Below are positions 1 to 7,627 of a stretch of DNA of 32,824 nt, one piece after another. Source of the stretch: Candidatus Methanophagales archaeon (lineage in GTDB: Archaea; Halobacteriota; Syntropharchaeia; Alkanophagales; Methanospirareceae). The position numbers were made by a program, and so were the translations under genes. Each line of letters opens with the position of its first letter. Within the stretch, counting starts at the first letter, position 1. Under the pieces are notes generated by a model. The model did not search any database. It was not told the origin of the DNA and saw only the letters and a list, made by a program, of their open reading frames with translations. The DNA lies in NCBI GenBank assembly GCA_014859735.1, contig JACUTR010000008.1, positions 1-32,824 of the forward strand, written 5' to 3'.

Positions 1-135
1 CGAAGTTTCATGTATGAACGGTGATTTCCAAGCTATTGTGAATTCCGCATCCTTTAGATAATAAAACAGGCTAACTCCTGCAATGGCCACTATGGCAATT
101 GCCAAAATCCCAAAAAGTAATTTTTTATTCATCAT
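1..135 (-). CDS. exported protein, N-terminal fragment (runs off left edge)
   Basis: The first 45 codons of a minus-strand gene can be read before the window ends. They begin MMNKKLLFGILAIAIVA and form one hydrophobic signal or anchor helix followed by a charged stretch. The first half is almost the same as the N-terminus of the gene just upstream (143-1543), at both protein and DNA level, but the sequence after the helix differs. The start lies 7 nt after the upstream stop, and a GAGG motif sits near the end of that gene, so it is probably the last visible member of the same operon. The mature part is outside the window, so no function can be given. Confidence 0.65.
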   Translation of the reverse strand, partial: MMNKKLLFGILAIAIVAIAGVSLFYYLKDAEFTIAWKSPFIHETS

Positions 136-142
136 TTCTTTA

Positions 143-1543
143 TCATTTCCTCTTTCTTAAATATGCAACTGCTAACAATACAGCGATCGTGAATACTGCC
201 TCAAATCCAGGAACCAGTGCCGATGGTGCAGAGCGTGTGACATTCATTGTTTTACATTTTACACCAACTGCACCGTCTGAGGTAATTACCGTCAATTTTA
301 CCGTATAATTCCCCTCTGAGGCGTATGCATGACGAACTACTTCACCATAGCCTTTGCTTCCATCACCAAAATCCCATTCATACGACGATACATTTCCTAA
401 CCAGCCATCTTCTAAAGAAGCATTGAATATTATCATCTGATTTACGTGATAACTCTCTGCAGATGGCTCCAAGTTTAAAGAGATGCAGTACGGATTAATT
501 TCCTTTTTCTTTTCGGGAATTTCAGCCTCTCTGTATATCTTATCAATTCGTTCTAAGATCTCTTTTGCTGCTGGTGTAGCAGTTTCTGGTTCTGGAAATG
601 TAGGAGGTCTCACTTTTAATCTTAGTGTTTTATTCAATGGTATGCATGAAATTTTTGTGCCACCACCAATAGGATCAAATACACAGTCCATATGGTCCCT
701 GATAAGTTGGTCACTCACATTAACTGTGTAATCACTATATTCACTAAGATTTGAGAAAAGCTCTAAAAGGGCATTGACTTCCTCTTTTGGGATATATCCT
801 TCTTTAATTACTATTTCTTTATGGTCAGGATAGTAATGGTCACTATAACACGTAACCTTTCCATCATCAAATATAACCATCCATCTCTCTCCTTCAAATA
901 CAGTCGAATTCGCCGAAATAACAGGTTTGGATTTTTGAAACTTTTTATCCATTAATCTGTTGATTTCATCAATCCAAGTTTTATCTAACTCATCACTTTC
1001 CTCTTGCTGTATTGCCCAGCAACTCCAACCTTCGAATGAGTCAATTAAAACATGCGCTTCTAAACCTTCATCTAAATTGTCTTCCAAGATAAAGAGGGGA
1101 CTTTTAACATTTTCCAAAATTCTGTAGCCGTTTTCATCATATTTAACGTTCGACTGATAAGGTTCAATCCATTGACTGATTGTAATTTGCTCCGGGTGTC
1201 TGAACCTCATTTCTATTACTCTGTCATTTTCCTTTATCTCGTGAATATCTTCTTCGCTAAATGCACATTTTGCCTGAAGGTTTAACCTGTGAAGAGTTTG
1301 AAAAAGGAAGTTGCTTAAATCCGAGTTCTCACCGGCTACAAACTGCTCTGTGTCGTTCTCCCATAGGAAAACGCTTTCTGTCATCAGTTGCCAGGCCGGA
1401 GGGAGAGGCGTAATTTCGATGTCCGCAGCGGCACAGACAGAAAAATCATTTATTCCACAATTCAAAACAACTAAACTAACTCCTGCAATGGCTACTATGG
1501 CAATTGCCAAAATCCCAAAAAGTAATTTTTTATTCTTCATCAT
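143..1543 (-). CDS. PKD-domain surface protein with PGF-CTERM tail
   Basis: A 466-aa exported protein. An N-terminal signal helix (about residues 5-28) is followed by a block at about 75-205 that resembles the same region of the protein at 1826-3448. The block at about 208-330 closely matches the C-terminal half of the protein at 7628-9238. A PKD domain (about 355-440) carries the typical WDFGDGS motif. The C-terminus ends PGFEA, a hydrophobic helix, then RKRK: this is the PGF-CTERM signal which, in known families, is processed by archaeosortase A so that the protein is lipid-anchored on the cell surface. Several N-x-S/T sequons are present. The gene is in the leftward operon, 5 nt after a small membrane protein gene. 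The role is probably S-layer-associated binding or adhesion; the ligand is unknown. Confidence 0.85.
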   Translation of the reverse strand: MMKNKKLLFGILAIAIVAIAGVSLVVLNCGINDFSVCAAADIEITPLPPAWQLMTESVFLWENDTEQFVAGENSDLSNFLFQTLHRLNLQAKCAFSEEDIHEIKENDRVIEMRFRHPEQITISQWIEPYQSNVKYDENGYRILENVKSPLFILEDNLDEGLEAHVLIDSFEGWSCWAIQQEESDELDKTWIDEINRLMDKKFQKSKPVISANSTVFEGERWMVIFDDGKVTCYSDHYYPDHKEIVIKEGYIPKEEVNALLELFSNLSEYSDYTVNVSDQLIRDHMDCVFDPIGGGTKISCIPLNKTLRLKVRPPTFPEPETATPAAKEILERIDKIYREAEIPEKKKEINPYCISLNLEPSAESYHVNQMIIFNASLEDGWLGNVSSYEWDFGDGSKGYGEVVRHAYASEGNYTVKLTVITSDGAVGVKCKTMNVTRSAPSALVPGFEAVFTIAVLLAVAYLRKRK

Positions 1544-1548
1544 AATCT

Positions 1549-1779
1549 TTATCTCTTTCTCCGGTATTTATCAATTACAAATCCAACCGTGGCACCGATT
1601 AGTGCTCCGAAAATTGCTGATAAGAATAACCCGTAATAAACCCCGAAAGAGTATAAAGATGGAGTTGGAGGAATAAAACTCACAATTGCCCTTCCACCAT
1701 ACCACCATAGAAGAGGAATATACGAACTTATAAGCCCAAAAACTGCTCCAATTATCGCACCTGCTTTCCATTTTTTCAT
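1549..1779 (-). CDS. small membrane protein, MKKWK family
   Basis: A 76-aa protein starting MKKWKAGAIIGAVFG, with two predicted membrane helices (about residues 6-27 and 45-68) and a basic end, DKYRRKR. Glycine-rich GAxxGA motifs lie in both helices, suggesting close helix packing. It is a paralogue of the proteins at 4742-5197 and 5202-5522, which share the same first residues and the same GALIGAxxGF-type second helix. An AGGAGGT ribosome-binding site lies upstream of the ATG. It sits between two exported-protein genes in the operon. I do not recognise a named family. A role in holding or exporting the neighbouring surface proteins is only a guess from position. Confidence 0.7.
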   Translation of the reverse strand: MKKWKAGAIIGAVFGLISSYIPLLWWYGGRAIVSFIPPTPSLYSFGVYYGLFLSAIFGALIGATVGFVIDKYRRKR

Positions 1780-1825
1780 TATAATTTATTATACCTCCTT
1801 TCTTTTAAAATGGCCAATTTCCACC

Positions 1826-3448
1826 CTATGGTGGTGGTATTTCACTCACACATCCGACAAAAAGCTCAATACGCTCAATATCCTCTCTATACTTCAAGTG
1901 CAGCTCGAAATCCCCTGTTTGTCCACTCTTAACATAAGGAGCAATAATGCCACATACAGGACCTGGGTCAATACTGTGCCCAATCTGCTCCCCTTCCGAA
2001 TTAAAAGCATGTGCAGCCATGCAGATGTAATAATCTCTATCGTACTCATTTTTGATAGTTCCGGTGATTACAATACCAAGATCCCCTACGTTAGCTGCAT
2101 TAGGAGGGCAAATATCATTTAGTTCTATAAAACAATATTTTAAACGAGAATCGTTCAAAAGTATTTGGGATTTGTTCCCCCTGTAAGTGAAGTATTCACC
2201 GGGTTGTGGTGTTAAATGTGGGATGTCCGTCATCGTAGGCACTTCTTTGGCAGGTTCTAGAATTTCTTCAATCCCATAATGTCCGCAAAATACTCGAATA
2301 TCTCCTTCTGACCATTTTCTTAGATATATCCTTACTTTTTTATCTTCATAGGGCGTAAAATTATATGGAGCTCTTACTGAAACATTAATTTGAAGCATAT
2401 CTGCCACCTTTTCTTTTACCAGAAGCGGCTTTCCCTTGAAATATCCATCAATTGTTAGATAAACATAACTATAAATGCCCTTTTCCATATCGGCTTTTTC
2501 ATCAACTTTTTCAACAGTTCCATCGATTATATAATCTGATGTTTCAATCAGGTAAGATTTATTGAAACATTCTCTTGCTATGGGTCCAGCCTCAATACCT
2601 ACGATTATTTTATCTTTTGCGGCAATTTCTTTTGATTTCATCTCAGCGAGTATTCTATTTATCCCTTCAATCCAGTTTTTATCTAATTCATTACTGTCTT
2701 TTTGTTGTATTGCCCAGCAACCCCACATTCTACCGCAGGCAAATTCACACTCATCTTTTGTTTTGAACGGCACGATTTCAGAATCATAATAGCAACCAAA
2801 TACAGCACTGCAACCATATTCATCGCTAAACACATAACCAACACTTCCTTCGCAAGGTCCTAATTTTTCTATGTCTTCTTGAGTTATTTCCCAAGAGCAT
2901 TTTTCATCTCTTTCTTTCCTTTCACTTCCAACTAAAATATGACCCTCTAATCCTCTATCTTGATTGTCCTCCAAAATAAACAAAGCAGTTTTAACATTCT
3001 CCAAGATTCTGTATCCTTTCTCATCAACTGGGATATGATATCTTTCTTCTGGTTCAACCCATTGTGAGGTTGTAATATCTATCGGTTTTTTGAAAATTAA
3101 CTCTGCAGCCCTGTCATTTTGTTTTATTTCTTGAATGTCTTCTTCACTAAGAACACATTTTGCTTGCAAATTCAGTTCATGAAGTTTGCGAGTAAGCAAA
3201 CTTGCTATTCCAATTCCTTCTTCACTTTTAGGATCAATGAGTTCTTGTCTGAAATATGGGAGATCTCTACCACTTTCATAGAAGACAATTTCTTCAACCA
3301 TTTCTTTAGTTGGCTCTACTTCATTTGGGGTCGATTTAAAAGCATCGTCCGATAGAAAAACAATGTAGCCCACTGTTCCTATGAGGGCAACCACTAAAGC
3401 TAAACTCACTACTACTAAACCAAGTCCATGCATTTCTTTCCTTTTCAT
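1826..3448 (-). CDS. exported protein with Kunitz-like cysteine domain
   Basis: A 540-aa exported protein. A signal or anchor helix (about 8-32) is followed by a block (about 80-175) shared with the protein at 143-1543. Residues 184-238 form an insert with six cysteines (C184, C199, C213, C219, C234, C238) in Kunitz/BPTI order, including GPC at 197-199, FGC at 217-219 and an F..KDECEFAC end. The shared block then resumes at GCWAIQQ. The C-terminal half (about 270-540) has no PGF-CTERM tail and shows no domain I can name with confidence; a stretch around 300-400 could be a small beta-barrel. The first ATG overlaps the stop of the upstream gene as ATGA, so translation is probably coupled. The first 104 bp are almost identical to those of the gene at 5530-6624. 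Confidence 0.8.
   Translation of the reverse strand: MKRKEMHGLGLVVVSLALVVALIGTVGYIVFLSDDAFKSTPNEVEPTKEMVEEIVFYESGRDLPYFRQELIDPKSEEGIGIASLLTRKLHELNLQAKCVLSEEDIQEIKQNDRAAELIFKKPIDITTSQWVEPEERYHIPVDEKGYRILENVKTALFILEDNQDRGLEGHILVGSERKERDEKCSWEITQEDIEKLGPCEGSVGYVFSDEYGCSAVFGCYYDSEIVPFKTKDECEFACGRMWGCWAIQQKDSNELDKNWIEGINRILAEMKSKEIAAKDKIIVGIEAGPIARECFNKSYLIETSDYIIDGTVEKVDEKADMEKGIYSYVYLTIDGYFKGKPLLVKEKVADMLQINVSVRAPYNFTPYEDKKVRIYLRKWSEGDIRVFCGHYGIEEILEPAKEVPTMTDIPHLTPQPGEYFTYRGNKSQILLNDSRLKYCFIELNDICPPNAANVGDLGIVITGTIKNEYDRDYYICMAAHAFNSEGEQIGHSIDPGPVCGIIAPYVKSGQTGDFELHLKYREDIERIELFVGCVSEIPPP
2735..2899 (-). other. Kunitz/BPTI-like domain within 1826-3448
   Basis: Codons for residues 184-238. The cysteine spacings are 14, 13, 5, 14 and 3 intervening residues, against 8, 15, 7, 12 and 3 in BPTI. 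The GPC, aromatic-x-GC and F-x-TKDEC-x-x-x-C landmarks are kept. In the Kunitz family the residue after the second cysteine is the P1 inhibitory position; here it is Glu200, which does not suggest a trypsin-type inhibitor. The paralogue at 143-1543 lacks the insert. The assignment is by eye from pattern only. Confidence 0.55.
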
Positions 3449-4725
3449 TTCTTTAAAACAAAACCCACAATTCCTACTATCAACGCAATTATGATAATAA
3501 CACCAACAATAAGAGCCTTTTCATGGTAAGCAACAGTCACGCCGAAAGGTAATTGATTATAAGGAACAGGTACACCGCTAGGAACTTCATCAGGTAATAA
3601 CCCTATTGGAAAACCACCACAATCAATACCCGCTCTTACCATATACATCCCCGTTTCTTCTGACATCTCTTCTGTAATTCCCTGCACCCACTCCCCCTTA
3701 AAGTATCTAATCTTTGAGTTCCAGCCAGCAGTTCCTTTATCTGCCACTTTTGCTATTCCATGTAAATCATTATCAGTTAAACCGCAGATTACCTTATTAT
3801 TTCGTAACCACTCTAATTCAGTTCGTAATGCTAATCCCCAATCAAAAGTATCTAAGTCAATATCTATGGCTGGTTCTAAATCAACATCTTCTCTGGTTTC
3901 AGTTTTTATTTTTGCCTGATTTAAAAAATCGGGACTAAGCCCGTAAGCTTCAAGTACATTCTTAAATTCTTCTCCTAATTCAGGGGTTAAAGTGCTTTGA
4001 TTTCTAACACGAATAGAAAAACCGGCAAAACTTTTTCCCTTTTCACCTTCCTCGTCACCATCTCCCTCTTCTTCAATATCACTAATACTCCAAACAGCAA
4101 TATCAATGTTTTCCTTTATAACTTGGCTTTTAAGATAACCCGCTTGAAATTTACCTTCAACCTGGTAACCCAAAGATTCAAGATAATCTTGATTAACTTC
4201 CTGAGTAATTGGTGGTAGACCGTCTAAATCAATTTTTATCTCAGGATAAGAACTTTTAACAAACTTTGTTGGCACCTGTATTTTAACATTCAAATATTTT
4301 TGACCTTCCCATTCTTCTTCCATTAAAGCAACTGCAATATCTTTATTGTAATGAGACCGGTAAATTATGGCGTTAGTTTCTATATAATCTTCAAAGGAAG
4401 GTTCTGTTCTTTTTGGCTTTTCTTCACCTTCTTCTTCTATTGTTATTACTTCTATAGGTTTTGGGATAACTTCTTCTCTATGCACCTCTTCAACAACATC
4501 ATCGGGACTTCCTTCTTTCTCCTTCTCTATAACTGTAACATCTTTTGATTGTTTTATCCCGCTTAAGTCATAAGTTATAGAAGGTTTGTTTAAAGCTACT
4601 CCGGTGGCAAAACTGTCCGTCGGATTAAAACAAGCCATGCCTATATTCGAAAAAATTAGCAGGCTAAAGATTAGCAAAAAACTCAGTCCAAATATTTTAC
4701 TTTTGTTCTTTATTATTTCATTCAT
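3445..4725 (-). CDS. acidic exported protein with C-terminal membrane anchor
   Basis: A 426-aa protein. It has an N-terminal signal helix (about 11-31) ending near a cysteine (MAC), then an acidic, Glu-rich low-complexity stretch (about 60-110). A probably folded extracellular region (about 110-390) contains two more acidic runs. A single C-terminal hydrophobic helix (about 403-423) ends in KK, consistent with an anchor with a short cytoplasmic tail. I do not recognise a family. Its stop overlaps the next gene's start (ATGA), and its own start lies 16 nt after the preceding small membrane protein gene, so it belongs to the same transcript. The acidic segments may bind cations, but this is inference. 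Confidence 0.75.
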   Translation of the reverse strand: MNEIIKNKSKIFGLSFLLIFSLLIFSNIGMACFNPTDSFATGVALNKPSITYDLSGIKQSKDVTVIEKEKEGSPDDVVEEVHREEVIPKPIEVITIEEEGEEKPKRTEPSFEDYIETNAIIYRSHYNKDIAVALMEEEWEGQKYLNVKIQVPTKFVKSSYPEIKIDLDGLPPITQEVNQDYLESLGYQVEGKFQAGYLKSQVIKENIDIAVWSISDIEEEGDGDEEGEKGKSFAGFSIRVRNQSTLTPELGEEFKNVLEAYGLSPDFLNQAKIKTETREDVDLEPAIDIDLDTFDWGLALRTELEWLRNNKVICGLTDNDLHGIAKVADKGTAGWNSKIRYFKGEWVQGITEEMSEETGMYMVRAGIDCGGFPIGLLPDEVPSGVPVPYNQLPFGVTVAYHEKALIVGVIIIIALIVGIVGFVLKK

Positions 4726-4741
4726 GTTTTCTTACCCCTCT

Positions 4742-5197
4742 TTATAAGTGACGAAGATACCAAAATACAAAAATCAGAAAAAACCCCGTGATTCCTGCCA
4801 AAGCACCTATTTTCAAGTCTTTTTTGATTTTCATTATAGTTATCTCTTGTCCTTTGTATTTGCCACTCAAATATCCAATTCCCGCACCCATCAGTGCCCC
4901 AATCCCTGACCACGTTACCACGATAAGCATCACTAACAGTTTCATACCTGCATTAGAAGAAGAAAAAAGTTTGTGGACTGTAATGGACGACAGACCAAAA
5001 ATACCGAAAAGCGTCTCGATGATAAACCAAAAAACCGAAGGCGCTGATGCCGCTTCACAGAATATCGGTGCTAATACGGTATCAAAACTGCTCTGCTTAC
5101 CAGCAACAGTGAAAAGTATGTAGAATAGAGGGCATGAGATAGTATAAAACGCCCCTATAATTGCTCCAACTATCGCACCAATTTTCCATTTCTTCAT
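4742..5197 (-). CDS. membrane protein, MKKWK family (extended)
   Basis: A 151-aa protein. The open frame extends upstream to 5242, but I start at the ATG at 5197 because both paralogues begin MKKWK and an AGGAGATGA ribosome-binding site lies 5-14 nt before it. About four hydrophobic segments are seen: near 6-30, 45-70, 80-105 and 130-148. The last begins with a second KIGALAG motif like the N-terminal one, suggesting an internal partial duplication. Glycine-rich GALMGAGIGY recalls the second helix of the two shorter paralogues. The start is 4 nt after the stop of the paralogue at 5202-5522. Function unknown. Confidence 0.7.
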   Translation of the reverse strand: MKKWKIGAIVGAIIGAFYTISCPLFYILFTVAGKQSSFDTVLAPIFCEAASAPSVFWFIIETLFGIFGLSSITVHKLFSSSNAGMKLLVMLIVVTWSGIGALMGAGIGYLSGKYKGQEITIMKIKKDLKIGALAGITGFFLIFVFWYLRHL

Positions 5198-5201
5198 CGT
5201 A

Positions 5202-5522
5202 TCATCTCCTGTATTTATCAATAAAATATCCAACTCCAGCACCGATTAAGGCCCCATGAACTGGATATAGGAGCAAAACAAACGAATCGGGAAAGGAGAT
5301 AGTTGGAAATATGGAATTCAATACGGAGAGCATTGTTCCAACACTCCAGAAAAGTGAGAAGAAAGCAATCATGCCAATCGGGGCTAGAGCATAGATGTAA
5401 TCGGGAGGAGGCGTTTCGCCCGGCATGAGCATCCCCATTCGCCACATCACCGTGGGAATGAATATAGCCCCTAACAAACCCCAAATTGCGCCGATTATCG
5501 CACCTAATTTCCATTTTTTCAT
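5202..5522 (-). CDS. membrane protein, MKKWK family
   Basis: A 106-aa protein with an N-terminal helix (MKKWKLGAIIGAIWG), a middle hydrophobic segment and a final GALIGAGVGYFIDKYRR helix, matching the 76-aa paralogue at both ends. An ATG at 5537 is in frame and overlaps the upstream stop, but the conserved start of the family is at 5522. Neither has a clear ribosome-binding site, so translation probably depends on coupling to the upstream gene. It belongs to the same operon, between a PepSY-like exported protein and the 151-aa paralogue. Function unknown. Confidence 0.7.
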   Translation of the reverse strand: MKKWKLGAIIGAIWGLLGAIFIPTVMWRMGMLMPGETPPPDYIYALAPIGMIAFFSLFWSVGTMLSVLNSIFPTISFPDSFVLLLYPVHGALIGAGVGYFIDKYRR

Positions 5523-5529
5523 TGTATTT

Positions 5530-6624
5530 TCATTCATAATAATCCAAATATACCCTTAATGTCCTATTTTCCAACTCCAGATACTCTCCCCATTTCTTAG
5601 CAACATTTTCAGAAATCGCAGCGGGTGACCACCTAATATAAACCCATTTAATTTCCCTCAATTCAACATTATGTTTGTTAAGAATCTCTTTTGCCTCTTC
5701 TAACGATGCTTCCCCCTCAAGGAAGATTATGTAAATACCCTCTTTCTCTTTTACATCGCCCTCGGTGTAATAGAGAGTTCTGTTCAATTCTTGGAATCCA
5801 TCATTGTAGAGGAATTTCACATCGTCTACTCTGCTTTTTGGGATTTCAACATAATATTTTTGTGACATCCAATCAATGTATTTCCAACTGTAATTAATGG
5901 AATCAAAATCAATTTTCCTGAGAGTGGAATTTATCTCACCTTGTTCCGCATCTTGCGCAAAAGCAACTATTAGCCCACCGACAGACCTCGTCTCTTCTTC
6001 CGAAAGTAATTTTTCATAAGCATAATACCCTGAAACAAATGCCCTGCTGATAATCTTGCCATCTTTCTCTATCTTGAGCATCCACGCCTCTCCACTACAA
6101 CACCCTGTATCATCATAAACATAAATTGGCTCAGATACTACCGCATCTCTATATTTATCAGTTATATTTTTTGCTATTTCTTTTGCTTCTTCAATAGTGC
6201 TTATAGTTACCGTAGAAGGGCAGTTATCTACATTATGCGGGTCATAGTAGGGGGAATATAAACAGCCCATACAGCCATATCTCGGGATTTTTTCATTCAT
6301 TTTCACATCAATGAAGCCTATAACTTTTTCGTTTAGAACTACCGGGACTTTCCAGTAAAAGGGCTTTTCATCAACGGTTCTCACAAGAGAAGGCGTGCCA
6401 ACCATAGCTTTTGGATCCCTCCATAATTCTTCACATTCAACGGGTTCTGTTTGTGCTTTAACTTCATTGAATTTTGATTCCGCAATTTCTTTCGCTTGCT
6501 CTTGTGATAATTTTAAATCCTCGTCCGATTGAAAAACAATGTAGCCCACTGTTCCTATGAGAGCAACCACTAAAGCTAAACTCACTACTACTAAACCAAG
6601 TCCATGCATTTCTTTCCTTTTCAT
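5530..6624 (-). CDS. exported PepSY-like protein
   Basis: A 364-aa protein. The signal or anchor helix is the same MKRKEMHGLGLVVVSLALVV head as in the protein at 1826-3448. It is followed by a segment typical of PepSY-like folds (LSQEQAKEIAESKF at about 39-52, then FYWKVPVV, GFIDVK). A similar second element occurs near residues 140-180 (TIEEAKEIAKN, then EPIYVYDD, AWMLKI). Two cysteine pairs (GCMGC near 119 and a CC near 174) suggest disulphides or metal binding. The C-terminal third (about 250-364) is not recognised. PepSY domains are extracytoplasmic modules often linked to protease inhibition; that role is inference here. The first ATG overlaps the DUF4349 gene stop as ATGA. Confidence 0.75.
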   Translation of the reverse strand: MKRKEMHGLGLVVVSLALVVALIGTVGYIVFQSDEDLKLSQEQAKEIAESKFNEVKAQTEPVECEELWRDPKAMVGTPSLVRTVDEKPFYWKVPVVLNEKVIGFIDVKMNEKIPRYGCMGCLYSPYYDPHNVDNCPSTVTISTIEEAKEIAKNITDKYRDAVVSEPIYVYDDTGCCSGEAWMLKIEKDGKIISRAFVSGYYAYEKLLSEEETRSVGGLIVAFAQDAEQGEINSTLRKIDFDSINYSWKYIDWMSQKYYVEIPKSRVDDVKFLYNDGFQELNRTLYYTEGDVKEKEGIYIIFLEGEASLEEAKEILNKHNVELREIKWVYIRWSPAAISENVAKKWGEYLELENRTLRVYLDYYE

Positions 6625-7517
6625 TTACTCTTCCCCTTCCGCAATCTTGGCATCACCTTTGCTTTGACGAACCACGCGATCCCCACCAGAATTAATAGTG
6701 GCAAGGCGTATCCAACGAGAATTATGAGTCCCCGTATCACTGATACGAAGGCTTCAAAGGCATCGCGAAAAGCATCCCGGATGCCCCAGCTATGCGTTAT
6801 CGGCTCCGGTTCGTACAATGAAACGGAGATCGTTGCAAGCTCCACACGGTTCTCAAGATAGTTTATCCTACCGATAAGTCGTTCGATATCATTCCGCACA
6901 CGCTCCAACTCACGTTCAACGTCTAGAACGTCCTCGACATCCTCAGCTATATCCAGAATCTCCAGTAACCTCTTCTCCTGCCGCTCGGAATTGTTAAGCC
7001 TCGCCGTCAAATCAATATACTCTTCCGTAACGTCTTCTCCCGAGATGTGTTTTGATTTAACAGTACCAATCTGCTCTATTTCTGCGATAACCGGCAGAAA
7101 CTCATGCGTTGGCACCCTGAGTGCAATATCACCCCTCTTACGACCTGTGTCGGTAACATACGAGTAAGAATCAGAAACAAAACCACCCGAACGTTCTACT
7201 ATAAGGATGAGTGCGTCAGAACTTGCTTGGAAGTCCTCTACTTCTATACTTAATGAAGCCCGTTGGATTATTTTCCGCTCTGTATTCGTATTAGTATATT
7301 GAGATTCCGGTGTTTCTCTTCCTACCGGCGTAGGTATCGGTGTAGGCATTACTGCCGGCGTAGGTATTGCTGCTGGAAATCCTTTACCTCCCCATACATC
7401 CTCATCAGAATATTCAATCTGCCCCTTTAACTCTGATAATGAAGAGGCGAAAAAACCTGCTGACGCTGCTAATACGCAGAGCACAATGACAGCCGCTATT
7501 TTTGTATATTTCTCCAT
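6621..7517 (-). CDS. DUF4349 membrane protein
   Basis: A 298-aa protein, first gene of the leftward operon. It has an N-terminal signal or anchor helix (about 7-25), a Pro/Thr-rich linker (about 48-75) and a DUF4349 domain (about 84-250). Domain landmarks include the Q-R-A-S-L-S-I-E-V start, G-G-F-V-x-x-S, a short LTARLNNSERQEKRLLEIL stretch and an amphipathic coiled coil with ELERVRNDIERL. A C-terminal helix (about 262-287) ends in basic residues. DUF4349 proteins are anchored extracytoplasmic proteins of unknown biochemical role, found widely in bacteria and archaea. Architecture and length fit the family well. A ribosome-binding site (AGGTAA) lies about 5 nt before the ATG, and a TATA box lies upstream. 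Confidence 0.85.
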   Translation of the reverse strand: MEKYTKIAAVIVLCVLAASAGFFASSLSELKGQIEYSDEDVWGGKGFPAAIPTPAVMPTPIPTPVGRETPESQYTNTNTERKIIQRASLSIEVEDFQASSDALILIVERSGGFVSDSYSYVTDTGRKRGDIALRVPTHEFLPVIAEIEQIGTVKSKHISGEDVTEEYIDLTARLNNSERQEKRLLEILDIAEDVEDVLDVERELERVRNDIERLIGRINYLENRVELATISVSLYEPEPITHSWGIRDAFRDAFEAFVSVIRGLIILVGYALPLLILVGIAWFVKAKVMPRLRKGKSK

Positions 7518-7551
7518 CTTTATTACCTACAAATCCTGTTTCTTTTTTTAA

Positions 7552-7561
7552 CATTTATAAG
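7552..7561 (-). promoter_or_regulatory. TATA box for the leftward surface-protein operon
   Basis: On the minus strand this reads CTTATAAATG, 35-45 nt before the start of the DUF4349 gene. The spacing fits an archaeal promoter with a short leader that includes AGGTAA as ribosome-binding site. The next eight genes downstream are separated by no more than 46 nt, so this is probably the main promoter of the operon. Confidence 0.5.
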
Positions 7562-7627
7562 ATTTTCGATGACTACGAACCAAGTTGAAGTAATAAAAGA
7601 CGGAAAAGGTAAATTTTGGATACCTTT

